From positions 1-27,674 of the forward strand of contig UQQN01000026.1 in the NCBI GenBank assembly GCA_900543155.1: a DNA stretch of 27,674 nucleotides. The letters are read 5' to 3'. Made by a program: the position numbers and the translations under genes. Positions 7,172 to 15,523 of this stretch are shown here, piece after piece. The notes beneath the pieces were generated by a model, which saw only the letters and a list, made by a program, of their open reading frames with translations, did no database searches and was not told the origin of the DNA. The stretch is from an uncultured Prevotella sp. GTDB lineage: Bacteria; Bacteroidota; Bacteroidia; Bacteroidales; Bacteroidaceae. Each line of letters opens with the position of its first letter. Within the stretch, counting starts at the first letter, position 1.

Positions 7172-8150
7172 ACATCTTTATCAACACAACATACTGACTC
7201 GCCAACAAGCACACGATGTGATGTGTGGCATTGCCGATAAACAATATCCTGAGGCGCAAGTGGCATCGCTACTTAGTGTGTATCGTATGCGCAATGTGCA
7301 TGTTGACGAGTTATTGGGCTTTCGCGATGCACTTATTGAAAGGGCACTGCCCATTGACCTTTCTGCCTATCATGCCCTTGACATTGTGGGCACGGGGGGC
7401 GATGGCAAAAACACTTTCAACATCTCGACTTGTGCATGTTTTGTAGTGGCTGGCGCTGGCTATAAAGTGGCAAAGCATGGCAACTATGGTGCATCGTCGG
7501 TAAGTGGGGCAAGCACGGTTTTAGAGCAACATGGGGTGAAGTTTAGCAACAATGCCGACACACTGAAGCGCAGCATCGAAACATGTGGCATGGCTTATTT
7601 GCATGCACCGCTCTTTCACCCTGCATTAGCTGCTGTGGGACCATTGCGCAGACAACTCGGTGTAAAAACCTTATTTAATTTGCTTGGTCCATTGGTTAAT
7701 CCCTCACACACAACTTGCCAACTTTTGGGAGTGGCGACACTCGAACAGATGCGCCTTTACACCAATACACTGCAACGCATAGGCATTAATTTTGCCGTGG
7801 TGACAAGCCTTGATGGTTACGATGAAATTTCGCTAACCGACAACTTTAAGGTTATGACCAACCACTCTGAAAGCATCTACCGTCCCTCAGAATTAGGACT
7901 GAAATTAGCTGCGCAAGAGGTGCTGTCGGGAGGTAAGACGACTGCCGATGCTGCCCATATTTTCGACAATGTGTTAAAAGGATGTGCTACCGATGCACAA
8001 CGAGATGCCGTGTTGGTGAATGCTGCCTTCGGCATTAAAACCATCTGTCCGCAAAAAGACATTGAAACTTGTTTGGAAGAGGCACGGGCTTCACTGCTCA
8101 GTGGTAAGGCGCTTAAAACCTTCCAACTTTTTGTAAACCTCAATGCATAG
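7155..8150 (+). CDS. trpD: Anthranilate phosphoribosyltransferase
   Basis: A 331-residue enzyme that transfers phosphoribose from PRPP to anthranilate to give N-(5'-phosphoribosyl)anthranilate. The N-terminal helical domain (MKQILEHLYQHNILTRQQAHDVM) is followed by the PRPP-binding glycine loop DIVGTGGDGKNTFNIST, then AKHGNYGASSVSGASTVLEQHGV and LFNLLGPLVNP, all diagnostic for TrpD. The ATG at 7155 lies inside the trpG frame; the overlap and the normal N-terminus both support this start. It is slightly shorter than the roughly 340 residues often seen, with nothing missing from the core. Confidence 0.95.
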   Translation: MKQILEHLYQHNILTRQQAHDVMCGIADKQYPEAQVASLLSVYRMRNVHVDELLGFRDALIERALPIDLSAYHALDIVGTGGDGKNTFNISTCACFVVAGAGYKVAKHGNYGASSVSGASTVLEQHGVKFSNNADTLKRSIETCGMAYLHAPLFHPALAAVGPLRRQLGVKTLFNLLGPLVNPSHTTCQLLGVATLEQMRLYTNTLQRIGINFAVVTSLDGYDEISLTDNFKVMTNHSESIYRPSELGLKLAAQEVLSGGKTTADAAHIFDNVLKGCATDAQRDAVLVNAAFGIKTICPQKDIETCLEEARASLLSGKALKTFQLFVNLNA

Positions 8151-8182
8151 GTAGAGGCTTCCCCCTCCTACTTTATTAGCTT

Positions 8183-8983
8183 ATGACCGACATTCTGAAA
8201 CAAATTGTTGCAACGAAGAAACAAGAGGTTGAAGCTGCTAAAAAAGCAACGCCCCTTCATGTTTTGCAAAATCAATGCACAGACTTGCCACCTACACACA
8301 GTATGCGACAATCCTTACTCTCGCACAAAGGGGGCATTATTTCTGAATTTAAACGACGCTCTCCCTCAAAAAATTGGATTAAGCGTGATGCACGGGTTGA
8401 AGATATTATACCCGCTTATGAAGTTGCTGGTGCCGCAGGCATTTCTATACTGACCGACCACACGTATTTTGGCGGAACGCTACACGACTTGATTAAAGCA
8501 CGCAGTCTTACTTCCCTACCCCTTCTGCGAAAAGATTTTGTTATCGATGCTTACCAACTATTTGAAGCGCGTGTGGCAGGTGCTGACGCTTGCTTGCTCA
8601 TTGCGGCTGCGATTGGCGATCAAAAGTGCCATGAGTTGGCAGAGGTGGCACATACGCTCGATTTAGAGGTGATTCTTGAAGTGCATTGTGCCGAAGAACT
8701 CACGGCATACAGCGAACACGTGGATATCATCGGTGTGAATAATCGCAACCTCAAACTGTTTAAAACTGACACTTCCATCTCTGAAGATTTGTTTGCCCAA
8801 CTTCCACCCCAAGCGTTGCCTATATCAGAGAGTGGACTACTCGATAACAAGGTGGCGATTAGACTACAGCAAATGGGTTATCGTGGTTTTTTAGTAGGCG
8901 AGGCTTTTATGAAAACCGAAGAACCAGGTAAAGCATTACAGCAATACATTGAACCATTAAAGGAGGCTTCGAACGCTTTTTGA
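8183..8983 (+). CDS. trpC: Indole-3-glycerol phosphate synthase
   Basis: A 266-residue TIM-barrel enzyme that closes the ring of CdRP to indole-3-glycerol phosphate with loss of CO2 and water. It shows MTDILKQIVATKKQEVEAAKK at the N-terminus, the catalytic strand IISEFKRRSPSK with its lysine, ISILTDHTYFGGTLHDL, LPLLRKDFVIDAYQ (second catalytic Lys), ILEVHCAEEL (catalytic Glu), IIGVNNRNL, SESGL and FLVGEAFMK. It stands as its own gene, whereas in some bacteria it is fused to TrpF; here trpF follows 28 nt downstream. Confidence 0.96.
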   Translation: MTDILKQIVATKKQEVEAAKKATPLHVLQNQCTDLPPTHSMRQSLLSHKGGIISEFKRRSPSKNWIKRDARVEDIIPAYEVAGAAGISILTDHTYFGGTLHDLIKARSLTSLPLLRKDFVIDAYQLFEARVAGADACLLIAAAIGDQKCHELAEVAHTLDLEVILEVHCAEELTAYSEHVDIIGVNNRNLKLFKTDTSISEDLFAQLPPQALPISESGLLDNKVAIRLQQMGYRGFLVGEAFMKTEEPGKALQQYIEPLKEASNAF

Positions 8984-9011
8984 TTTCTCCCCCCAAAAAA
9001 ATTCAGTAAAG

Positions 9012-9611
9012 ATGATTATTAAAGTATGCGGCATGCGCGATGCCGAAAACATATGTGCTGTTGAACAAACGGGCGCTGACTGGATGGGATTTATCTTCTA
9101 TCCCAAATCGCCACGCTATGTTGACAAAGTGCCTAACTACTTGCCACAAAATATGAAGAGAGTGGGTGTCTTTGTCAATCCTACGTTTCGGCAAGTTATG
9201 GAACAGGTTAATAATTTTGGACTGCATGCCGTGCAACTTCATGGCAACGTGCTGCCTGATATGTGTCAGACCCTTCGTGAACGCGGTCTCATAGTGATTC
9301 GTGCCCTGCCTGCTGTGAGCACTTTTGTGGCAGACACTGCTGAATATATGGACAAGGTAGACTTCTTTCTGTTTGACACGCCCACACTGAAATTTGGAGG
9401 CAGCGGACGTACCTATGATTGGCAATTATTGCAACGCTATAATGGACCTACACCTTTTTTGCTGAGCGGTGGACTTTCTCCCCATTCTATTGAACAGCTA
9501 CATGCTTTTTCGCACCCTTTTCTTGCGGGATACGACTTGAACAGTGGATTCGAAACAGAACCGGGCTTGAAGGATGCCACAGCTCTACAAACTTTTATCA
9601 GCCAAATTTAA
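9012..9611 (+). CDS. trpF: Phosphoribosylanthranilate isomerase
   Basis: A 199-residue TIM-barrel isomerase that turns N-(5'-phosphoribosyl)anthranilate into CdRP by an Amadori rearrangement. The start MIIKVCGM carries the catalytic base Cys6, followed by GADWMGFIFYPKSPRYV, VGVFVN, VQLHGN, the catalytic-acid strand FLFDTPTLKFGGSG, and the phosphate-binding FLLSGGLSP and GYDLNSGFETEPGLKD. It is monofunctional and unfused, of normal length for TrpF, between trpC (28 nt upstream) and trpA (27 nt downstream). Confidence 0.95.
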   Translation: MIIKVCGMRDAENICAVEQTGADWMGFIFYPKSPRYVDKVPNYLPQNMKRVGVFVNPTFRQVMEQVNNFGLHAVQLHGNVLPDMCQTLRERGLIVIRALPAVSTFVADTAEYMDKVDFFLFDTPTLKFGGSGRTYDWQLLQRYNGPTPFLLSGGLSPHSIEQLHAFSHPFLAGYDLNSGFETEPGLKDATALQTFISQI

Positions 9612-9638
9612 AAATTTTGCACTTTAAACTTTTTGACG

Positions 9639-10412
9639 ATGAACCGTATAAAACAACTTTTCAATACTAAAAAAGAGAATATTCTCTCGGTTTACTTTTG
9701 CGCAGGAAATCCTACGCTCGATAGCACAGTACCCGTGCTTCAAGCCTTGCAACAAGGTGGCATCGACATGGTAGAAATTGGCATACCCTTTAGCGACCCT
9801 TTGGCTGATGGCCCCACTATTCAAGCGGCTTCGGCACAAGCGCTTAAAAATGGTATGTGCGTGACTACGCTTTTCGAACAACTCACCGACATTCGCACTA
9901 CCATACACATGCCCCTTATCCTAATGGGATATCTTAATCCCATTCTGCATTATGGTTTTGAGTTTTTTTGCCAAAAGTGTCAAAACATTGGCATTGACGC
10001 GCTGATTATTCCCGACCTACCCTTCGACCTCTATCAAGCAGAATATGCTGAAACGGTTAAGAAGTATGGCATTGAAATCATCTTCCTCATCACACCCGAA
10101 ACTCCCGAGGAGCGTATTCGCACCATCGATGCACACAGCGATGCTTTTATCTATGCTGTTAGTTCGGCTTCGGTTACAGGAGCTCAAAAGTCGTTCGACG
10201 ATGCCAAACAAGCCTACTTTCAAAAACTCGAAGACTTGCAATTACACAACCCCTTGCTCGTGGGATTTGGCATTTCGAACCGCGCGACCCGTGAAGCGGC
10301 TTGCAATCACACCGCTGGCGTAATTGTGGGTTCTAAGTTTGTGTCATTGCTTCAACAAGCCGATTCACCCACACAGGCGGTTACACAGTTACTGCAAGCT
10401 CTCAACGAATAG
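9639..10412 (+). CDS. trpA: Tryptophan synthase alpha subunit
   Basis: A 257-residue TIM-barrel lyase that cleaves indole-3-glycerol phosphate into indole and glyceraldehyde 3-phosphate and channels indole to TrpB. The ATG at 9639 is preferred to an in-frame TTG at 9633. Catalytic residues are visible as Glu46 and Asp57 in MVEIGIPFSDPLADGPTIQ, with YAVSSASVTGAQ and GFGISN providing the phosphate and loop motifs. It is the last gene of the operon, at the far end from its partner trpB, and is followed 34 nt later by a strong terminator. Confidence 0.96.
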   Translation: MNRIKQLFNTKKENILSVYFCAGNPTLDSTVPVLQALQQGGIDMVEIGIPFSDPLADGPTIQAASAQALKNGMCVTTLFEQLTDIRTTIHMPLILMGYLNPILHYGFEFFCQKCQNIGIDALIIPDLPFDLYQAEYAETVKKYGIEIIFLITPETPEERIRTIDAHSDAFIYAVSSASVTGAQKSFDDAKQAYFQKLEDLQLHNPLLVGFGISNRATREAACNHTAGVIVGSKFVSLLQQADSPTQAVTQLLQALNE

Positions 10413-10445
10413 AAAATTTTGCCACATAGCAACACAAAAACCACA

Positions 10446-10514
10446 GAAAGTGCCTAGCCCTTGACAAGCATTTGCAGCAAATGCTTGTCAAGGCACATGG
10501 CACTTTCATTTTTA
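10446..10514 (+). terminator. Strong two-stem terminator of the trp operon
   Basis: An outer stem GAAAGTGCC (10446-10454) with GGCACTTTC (10499-10507) encloses a perfect inner inverted repeat of up to 17 bp, whose arm begins CCTTGACAAGCATTTG. A T-rich run (ATTTTTATTTC) follows. The inner arms meet with almost no loop, so the structure resembles a long cruciform-capable palindrome stacked on an ordinary terminator stem. Confidence 0.9.
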
Positions 10515-10519
10515 TTTCT

Positions 10520-10527
10520 TACTTTTG
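10520..10527 (+). promoter_or_regulatory. Putative -7 element of the acid phosphatase gene
   Basis: TACTTTTG followed by C matches TAnnTTTG exactly, 22 nt before the ATG at 10550 and just after the trp terminator. No clear -33 TTTG is present at the expected spacing, where terminator sequence lies instead. Confidence 0.5.
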
Positions 10528-10549
10528 CATACACTAAAAATTGAATTGT

Positions 10550-11287
10550 ATGAAAAAGAGATTTTTCTTAGCAGCCCTTGCATTGGTTGCTTTTACTCAC
10601 ACGAGTTTTGCACAAAACGAGGAACACTACTATTTGCAATATGAAGACGTGGCAAGTAGCCTCAACCTTTTGCCACCTCCACCACAACCTGGGAGCGCAC
10701 AGTTTAGCTACGATGAGGCACAATATAAATGGGGAAAGATGCAACGCATTACACCCCGTGCGAAACAAGCCTTTGAAGATGCGAACCTAAATGGTCCAGC
10801 ATTGGCTAAAGCTTTCTCTGAGGCATTCGGTATTGCTATTTCTAAAGAGAATACCCCCGAGATATACCGCCTCATCACACACATGCAGGAGGATGGTGGA
10901 GACTTGGCTACACGCGAGGCTAAGAATTACTACAACCGCATGAGACCGTTTATGTTTTTCAACGAACAATCGCTCACACCTAACGACGAGAAATGGCTTG
11001 CTACAAATGGTTCATACCCCTCAGGTCACACCTCAAAGGGTTGGTCGGTAGCTTTGGTGCTTGCTGAGGTGAATGTGCCTCGTCAAAACCAAATTCTTAA
11101 ACGCGGTTTCGAAATTGGTCAAAGCCGCGTAATCTGTGGGGTTCACTATCAAAGTGATGTGGATGCAGGACGTGTGGTTGGTAGTGCCTTAGTAGCACGT
11201 TTGCATGCGAACGATGCTTTTAACGCACAATTAGCCAAAGCAAAAAAAGAATGTGCCCGACTTTATAAGGAGGGAAAAATTAAATAA
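10550..11287 (+). CDS. Secreted class A (PhoN-like) acid phosphatase, PAP2 superfamily
   Basis: A 245-residue exported phosphatase. The ATG at 10550 opens a clear signal peptide (MKKRFFLAALALVAFTHTSFAQ), so an upstream in-frame TTG at 10541 is rejected. The complete PAP2 signature is present: K125-x6-R132-P133 in KNYYNRMRP, P157-S158-G159-H160 with catalytic His160, and S192-R193 to H199 and D203 in SRVICGVHYQSD, where His199 is the phosphohistidine nucleophile. The length and the single signal peptide without further membrane segments fit class A nonspecific acid phosphatases, which release phosphate from organic monoesters in the periplasm, rather than membrane lipid phosphatases. It appears monocistronic, with its own -7 element. 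Confidence 0.92.
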   Translation: MKKRFFLAALALVAFTHTSFAQNEEHYYLQYEDVASSLNLLPPPPQPGSAQFSYDEAQYKWGKMQRITPRAKQAFEDANLNGPALAKAFSEAFGIAISKENTPEIYRLITHMQEDGGDLATREAKNYYNRMRPFMFFNEQSLTPNDEKWLATNGSYPSGHTSKGWSVALVLAEVNVPRQNQILKRGFEIGQSRVICGVHYQSDVDAGRVVGSALVARLHANDAFNAQLAKAKKECARLYKEGKIK

Positions 11288-11308
11288 TCGTTTTTTAAAC
11301 GAGATAAA

Positions 11309-11390
11309 ATTAGGTTATTGAGATTATAGTGATTATTAGGTTATTGAGGATATTCTATAACCTAATAATCCTATATTTCAATAACCTAAT
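11309..11390 (+). repeat. Nested inverted repeat between the phosphatase and DUF486 genes
   Basis: An inner perfect 14-bp stem, GATTATTAGGTTAT (11331-11344) with ATAACCTAATAATC (11357-11370), sits inside an outer perfect 13-bp stem, ATTAGGTTATTGA (11309-11321) with TCAATAACCTAAT (11378-11390). Both stems are built from the same core, TTAGGTTATTGA, so the element also contains direct repeats and can fold in more than one register. It is AT-rich and no T-run follows on the plus strand. It might end transcription of the phosphatase gene, but a small repeat element is equally possible. Confidence 0.85.
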
Positions 11391-11445
11391 AGCTCCTTAT
11401 AACCCCTATAACTCTATATAATAACTCCTTACACCCCTTCTTATC

Positions 11446-11814
11446 GTGCAAGCTATTTACACTATATTACTCCTTGTAGTGTCTAATGTTTTTATGACAT
11501 TGGCATGGTATGGACACCTAAAGATGCAACACATGGGCATAAGCAAAAACTGGCCGCTTATAGCCGTCATTTTCTTTTCATGGGGCATTGCTCTCTTTGA
11601 GTATATGTGTCAGGTGCCAGCTAATCGCATTGGCTTTATTGGAAATGGTGGTCCCTTTAACCTTGTACAGCTTAAAGTGATCCAAGAGGTGCTGTCACTC
11701 ATCGTATTTAGCATTGTGGCAACGGTGCTCTTTAAAGGCGAAGCATTGCAATGGAACCACGTGGCTGCCTTTCTGTGCCTTGTGGCTGCCGTATACTTTG
11801 TGTTTATGAAGTAA
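11446..11814 (+). CDS. DUF486 (DMT-superfamily-like) small membrane protein
   Basis: A 122-residue protein of the DUF486 family, distant relatives of the drug/metabolite transporter superfamily. Four hydrophobic helices are visible (roughly residues 3-22, 34-52, 76-96 and 102-121), with family motifs LTLAWYGHLK-like MTLAWYGHLK, WGIALFEY, PANRIG and LKVIQEVLSL. The start is a GTG at 11446, because no in-frame ATG lies upstream and the first internal ATG (residue 17) would cut off the first helix. Transport substrate is unknown. The gene precedes ttcA by 28 nt and probably shares its transcript. Confidence 0.85.
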   Translation: MQAIYTILLLVVSNVFMTLAWYGHLKMQHMGISKNWPLIAVIFFSWGIALFEYMCQVPANRIGFIGNGGPFNLVQLKVIQEVLSLIVFSIVATVLFKGEALQWNHVAAFLCLVAAVYFVFMK

Positions 11815-11842
11815 GAAGCCACAAACCATAAGAATTGAACAC

Positions 11843-12583
11843 ATGGAACAAAAAAAATTACAACCCGAATATAAATTGCACCGCCGACTACAAAAACAAA
11901 TGGGCGAAGCCATTAAAGACTTTTCGCTTATTGCACCAGGCGACCATATCCTTATTGGACTTTCGGGTGGTAAAGACTCTTTGGCTCTGCTCGACCTTTT
12001 AGGCGAACGCATGACACGAGCAGGGGGACGCTTTAAGGTGGATGCACTGCATGTACGCATGCAAAATATTCACTATAAAACCGACACCCACTATCTGCAA
12101 CAACAATGCAATAAATGGGGCATTCCACTCCATGTGGTTGAAACTGGTTTTGAAGCTGATCGCAACGAAAAAAGAACGCCATGCTTTCTCTGTTCATGGA
12201 ATCGTCGTAAAATGCTATTTACTACAGCACAAGAATTGGGATGCAACAAAATAGCCTTAGGACATCATCAAGACGACATTCTGCGCACAGCTTTGATGAA
12301 CCTTATATTTAACGGCACCTTCTCAACCATGCCCGTACGCATCCGTATGCGAAAATTTGAAATGACCATCATACGTCCCTTGGCACGAATTCATGAGGAG
12401 GATTTAAAGACATGGGCCACGATGCAACAATATCAACCCGTTGAAAAACTTTGTCCCTTTGATGGGGCTTCGAACCGCACAAATATTTGCCAGGTTACTG
12501 ATGCGATGCAACAACTCACACCTGAATATAGATTTAACCTGTGGCATGCCTTGCTTAAAGCGGGTGCTTTAGTGGAGGAATAA
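11843..12583 (+). CDS. ttcA: tRNA 2-thiocytidine(32) biosynthesis protein TtcA
   Basis: A 246-residue PP-loop ATPase that thiolates cytidine 32 of certain tRNAs in an Fe-S-dependent reaction. Visible features are the PP-loop SGGKDS (41-46), the Cys114-x2-Cys117 pair in TPCFLCSWNRR, GHHQDD (about 140-145) and a third cysteine, Cys204, in EKLCPFDGAS. These match the three cluster ligands of the TtcA group and separate it from TilS or MnmA. The protein is a little shorter than the Escherichia coli homologue. It lies between a DUF486 gene and a Y-family polymerase gene with short gaps. Confidence 0.9.
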   Translation: MEQKKLQPEYKLHRRLQKQMGEAIKDFSLIAPGDHILIGLSGGKDSLALLDLLGERMTRAGGRFKVDALHVRMQNIHYKTDTHYLQQQCNKWGIPLHVVETGFEADRNEKRTPCFLCSWNRRKMLFTTAQELGCNKIALGHHQDDILRTALMNLIFNGTFSTMPVRIRMRKFEMTIIRPLARIHEEDLKTWATMQQYQPVEKLCPFDGASNRTNICQVTDAMQQLTPEYRFNLWHALLKAGALVEE

Positions 12584-12638
12584 TAGGGGTTCCATATAGG
12601 AGGAATATCCTCACGACTAAACAAATAAATTTATCTGA

Positions 12639-14153
12639 ATGCCTAACGCACAACCCCAATACATAGCCATTGACCTAAAGTCGTTCTTCGCCTCGGTTGA
12701 ATGTGTAGAAAGAAATCTCAACCCTCTTTCTACTAACTTGGTTGTGGCAGATAACAGCCGTACAGATAAAACCATTTGTTTAGCAGTGTCTCCATCGCTC
12801 AAAGCTTATGGCATTGCAGGACGCGCCAGACTATTTGAGGTGGTGCAAAAAGTACGACAAATAAATGCACAACGTCGTTGCCACACGTATACACATCAAC
12901 TTACGGGTAAATCTTTTTTAGCAACAGAACTACAAGCACACCCCGATTGGGAAGTAGATTACATCACGGCTACCCCACGCATGAAGCTCTACATTGAATA
13001 TAGCCGAAAAGCATATAGTGCCTATTTAAAATACATTGACCCTAAGGACATTCACATCTATTCTATCGACGAGGTTTTCATAAACATTGCTCCTTACATA
13101 AAAAAATACAATACTGATGCCCACAACCTCGCTCGTATGCTCATTCGCGAAGTATTAACTCGCACAGGAATTACGGCAACCGTGGGCATTGGCACAAACC
13201 TCTATTTGGCAAAAATAGCCATGGATATTGTGGCTAAACATCAGCCTTCCGATAAAAATGGTGCACGCATAGCCCAACTCAATGAGCAAACTTATCGCAC
13301 ACTATTATGGAACGTGCGTCCACTCACTAAGTTTTGGCGTGTGGGTAAAGGTCTTGCCACTAAACTCGCACAACACGGCATGTTCACAATGGGCGACATT
13401 GCACGTCAATCTGTAAAGAACGAGGAAGTGCTTTATAAACTTTTAGGGGTAAATGCCGAATTGCTCATTGACCACGCTTGGGGATGGGAACCTTGCACTA
13501 TTCAAGACATTCACAACTATCGCCCCAACAATCAATCGTTAAGTCGCGGTCAGGTGTTGCAAGAACCTTACACCTTCGAAAAGGCACGGGTGGTAATGCA
13601 CGAAATGGCAGACGCAATGGCATTAACCTTACTCAGCAAAGGCCTAGTTACCAACCAATTAGTCATTCATGTAAACTATGACCGAGAGAGTTTAAATCAA
13701 CCTCAAATTCAACAAAAATATCATGGTAATATCACCATCGATTCTTATGGACGCAGTGTACCCCATCCTACACGTGGCGCAGCGCCCTTAGACAACTATG
13801 CCTCATCGAGCAAAGAAATATGTAAGGCTGTGATGCAAGCTTTTGATCGGGTGGTAAGCCCTCACTTACTGATGCGACAAATAAACCTTGTGGCATGCAA
13901 TGTTATACCCGAAAACCAAATACCTAAAAAAGAAAAACGAGCCATTCAACTCGACTTGTTTACCGACTACGAAGCACTAAAAAAAGAGCAACAAGCTGAA
14001 ACCGAACAAGTGCAAAAGGAACTTCGCGTACAAAAAACCATACTTAAAATAAAACAGGATTTTGGTAAAAACGCCATTCTAAAAGGCATCAATTTTGCTG
14101 ATGGCGCTACTATGATAGAACGCAACTCACAAATAGGAGGGCATAAAGCATAA
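12639..14153 (+). CDS. Y-family DNA polymerase with clamp-binding motif (UvrX/UmuC-like)
   Basis: A 504-residue translesion polymerase. The catalytic carboxylates are visible as Asp12 in YIAIDLKSFFASVE and Asp144-Glu145 in IYSIDEVFINI, followed by the nucleotide-binding TVGIGTNLYLAKIAMD. Between the fingers and the active-site strand there is an insertion at about residues 75-118 compared with compact DinB proteins, a feature I associate with the UvrX/YqjW type found in Firmicutes and Bacteroidetes. A C-terminal QLDLF (437-441) is a textbook beta-clamp-binding motif, followed by a charged, probably coiled tail. No umuD-like gene is adjacent. It follows ttcA by 55 nt and ends 32 nt from the convergent comF gene. 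Confidence 0.9.
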   Translation: MPNAQPQYIAIDLKSFFASVECVERNLNPLSTNLVVADNSRTDKTICLAVSPSLKAYGIAGRARLFEVVQKVRQINAQRRCHTYTHQLTGKSFLATELQAHPDWEVDYITATPRMKLYIEYSRKAYSAYLKYIDPKDIHIYSIDEVFINIAPYIKKYNTDAHNLARMLIREVLTRTGITATVGIGTNLYLAKIAMDIVAKHQPSDKNGARIAQLNEQTYRTLLWNVRPLTKFWRVGKGLATKLAQHGMFTMGDIARQSVKNEEVLYKLLGVNAELLIDHAWGWEPCTIQDIHNYRPNNQSLSRGQVLQEPYTFEKARVVMHEMADAMALTLLSKGLVTNQLVIHVNYDRESLNQPQIQQKYHGNITIDSYGRSVPHPTRGAAPLDNYASSSKEICKAVMQAFDRVVSPHLLMRQINLVACNVIPENQIPKKEKRAIQLDLFTDYEALKKEQQAETEQVQKELRVQKTILKIKQDFGKNAILKGINFADGATMIERNSQIGGHKA

Positions 14154-14185
14154 ACGTACTTATCGTATTTCACCTTCCCTCTACT

Positions 14186-14935
14186 TTACGGACGTATCCA
14201 ATGTGGGAACTTACGAAGTTGATTACGCGATGAAAGTCCTAAACTCACTACACTAATTTTTACATTACCTGCCTCTACAAGCACTCGGGCACAAGCACGC
14301 GTCGTACTCCCCGTGGTTATCATATCGTCCACCAAAAGGATGTGTTTTCCTTGAATTGCTGCAGCATCACCCAAACAAAAAATATCCTTTACATTTTGCA
14401 TACGCTCGCTTTGACTTAAATGGGTTTGCGAGGGATTATCAACTATGCGCAATACTGCTGTTGTGTTTACCTCTATACCCGTTTCGATGCTAATGCCCTG
14501 TGCCAAGCGCTCACTTTGATTGTAACCACGCTGTTGATAGCGCTGTTTAGATAGAGGAACTGGGACTATGCAGTCTATATCTTTAAAAAAATCTGTTTGC
14601 AATAAACGCCGTGCCATTATTTGACCTAAATGCACGGCAAGATCAGGATTATCGTAATATTTAAACTGAAAATAAAGGTTGCAATATTTTGATTTAGGTC
14701 GATAGAAAAGCATACTATCGGCACGCTCTGTAGAAAGTTTATCATCCCAAAGCAAACGCTCCACCACGTTTCCTTTTTCTCCATTTAAATCGGTAAAGGG
14801 CAATGAAGCCAAACAGCTAATGCACAAATCTTCTTCATTGACCATCAGCCGACGACCACATACACAACAATAACGAGGGAAAAAAGTGTTATGCAAACTC
14901 AGCAATAAGCACTTTACAGAATCGAAAATTGACAT
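14186..14935 (-). CDS. comFC: ComF-family phosphoribosyltransferase-like protein
   Basis: A 249-residue ComF/ComFC-type protein. An N-terminal zinc finger is visible as two CxxC pairs (C23-C26 in RYCCVCGRR and C38-C41 in LCISC). It is followed by the type I phosphoribosyltransferase-like domain with CIVPVPLSKQRYQQRGYNQSERLA and the PRPP-loop signature ILLVDDMITTGSTTRAC (about 198-214). In naturally transformable bacteria ComFC helps bring incoming single-stranded DNA into the cytoplasm, although many non-transformable species also carry it. It is downstream of the small exported protein gene but separated from it by a likely terminator, so it may have its own promoter. Confidence 0.88.
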   Translation of the reverse strand: MSIFDSVKCLLLSLHNTFFPRYCCVCGRRLMVNEEDLCISCLASLPFTDLNGEKGNVVERLLWDDKLSTERADSMLFYRPKSKYCNLYFQFKYYDNPDLAVHLGQIMARRLLQTDFFKDIDCIVPVPLSKQRYQQRGYNQSERLAQGISIETGIEVNTTAVLRIVDNPSQTHLSQSERMQNVKDIFCLGDAAAIQGKHILLVDDMITTGSTTRACARVLVEAGNVKISVVSLGLSSRNQLRKFPHWIRP

Positions 14936-14976
14936 GATATGATAAGTTTTAGATATTATGCTTGTTCAAGCCAATC

Positions 14977-15000
14977 AAAAAAACCTACAAAAAGATAGGT
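14977..15000 (-). terminator. Probable terminator of the small exported protein gene
   Basis: On the minus strand ACCTA and TAGGT pair across an 8-nt loop and are followed by a run of seven Ts. The stem is only 5 bp, so the call is moderate. Confidence 0.5.
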
Positions 15001-15028
15001 AGCAAAACTAAAAACGCAGTATAATATC

Positions 15029-15433
15029 TTATTTGCGCTGGAAAACCATATCGCCAGTTATTTTTACCAACTTACGACCTACTGCACGGCGTATACAATT
15101 TCCCCCCACTGCATGGTAAGTATAAAGACTATCACTCTTTTGTGTAAACTCTATATCTTGCGAATCTGAGCCTATATCGTTACTAAAACGAATGGTAGCT
15201 TTATTGTCTTTAATGCTACACTTCGTAATCATCCATGTGCCATAAATGCCATCCTTCATGTAACCATGCATCTTGCCCAAAAAAGAAAAACCTGGAGCAA
15301 AAAGTGTTTCTTCATAAAGATTGAGGTACATGTTTACACCTGTCTCTTTACAATAGAAATGCCCTTCGAAGGGACGTTGTGCCATGAGCATGATACTACA
15401 TGCAAAAGCTGCTATCGTACAAAGAATTTTCAT
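15029..15433 (-). CDS. Small exported protein of unknown function
   Basis: A 134-residue protein that I do not recognise. The ATG at 15433 is preferred to one 60 nt upstream because it starts a clean signal peptide (MKILCTIAAFACSIMLMAQ, probable cleavage before RPFEG). The mature part of about 115 residues is rich in beta-prone sequence (GHFYCKETGVNMYLNLYEE, YGTWMITKCSIKDNKATIRF), which fits a small periplasmic beta-barrel or beta-sandwich, perhaps of the DUF2147 or lipocalin-like kind. This is a guess from pattern. Four cysteines remain in the mature region if the signal is removed. Its stop is close to the comF gene, and the FHA protein gene lies 90 nt upstream. Confidence 0.6.
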   Translation of the reverse strand: MKILCTIAAFACSIMLMAQRPFEGHFYCKETGVNMYLNLYEETLFAPGFSFLGKMHGYMKDGIYGTWMITKCSIKDNKATIRFSNDIGSDSQDIEFTQKSDSLYTYHAVGGNCIRRAVGRKLVKITGDMVFQRK

Positions 15434-15523
15434 ATCTGCAATGTTTTTATAGCATGGAACAAAAAAGATATCTGTTTTTTTATCAACCCCCACTTGCCTT
15501 ATTTGCTACCTTTTTAGTGGCGT

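Noticed and set aside
14186..14935. ComF-type gene as evidence of natural competence
   Set aside because: ComFC homologues are widespread in non-transformable bacteria, and no comEC, pilus or dprA gene is in the window.
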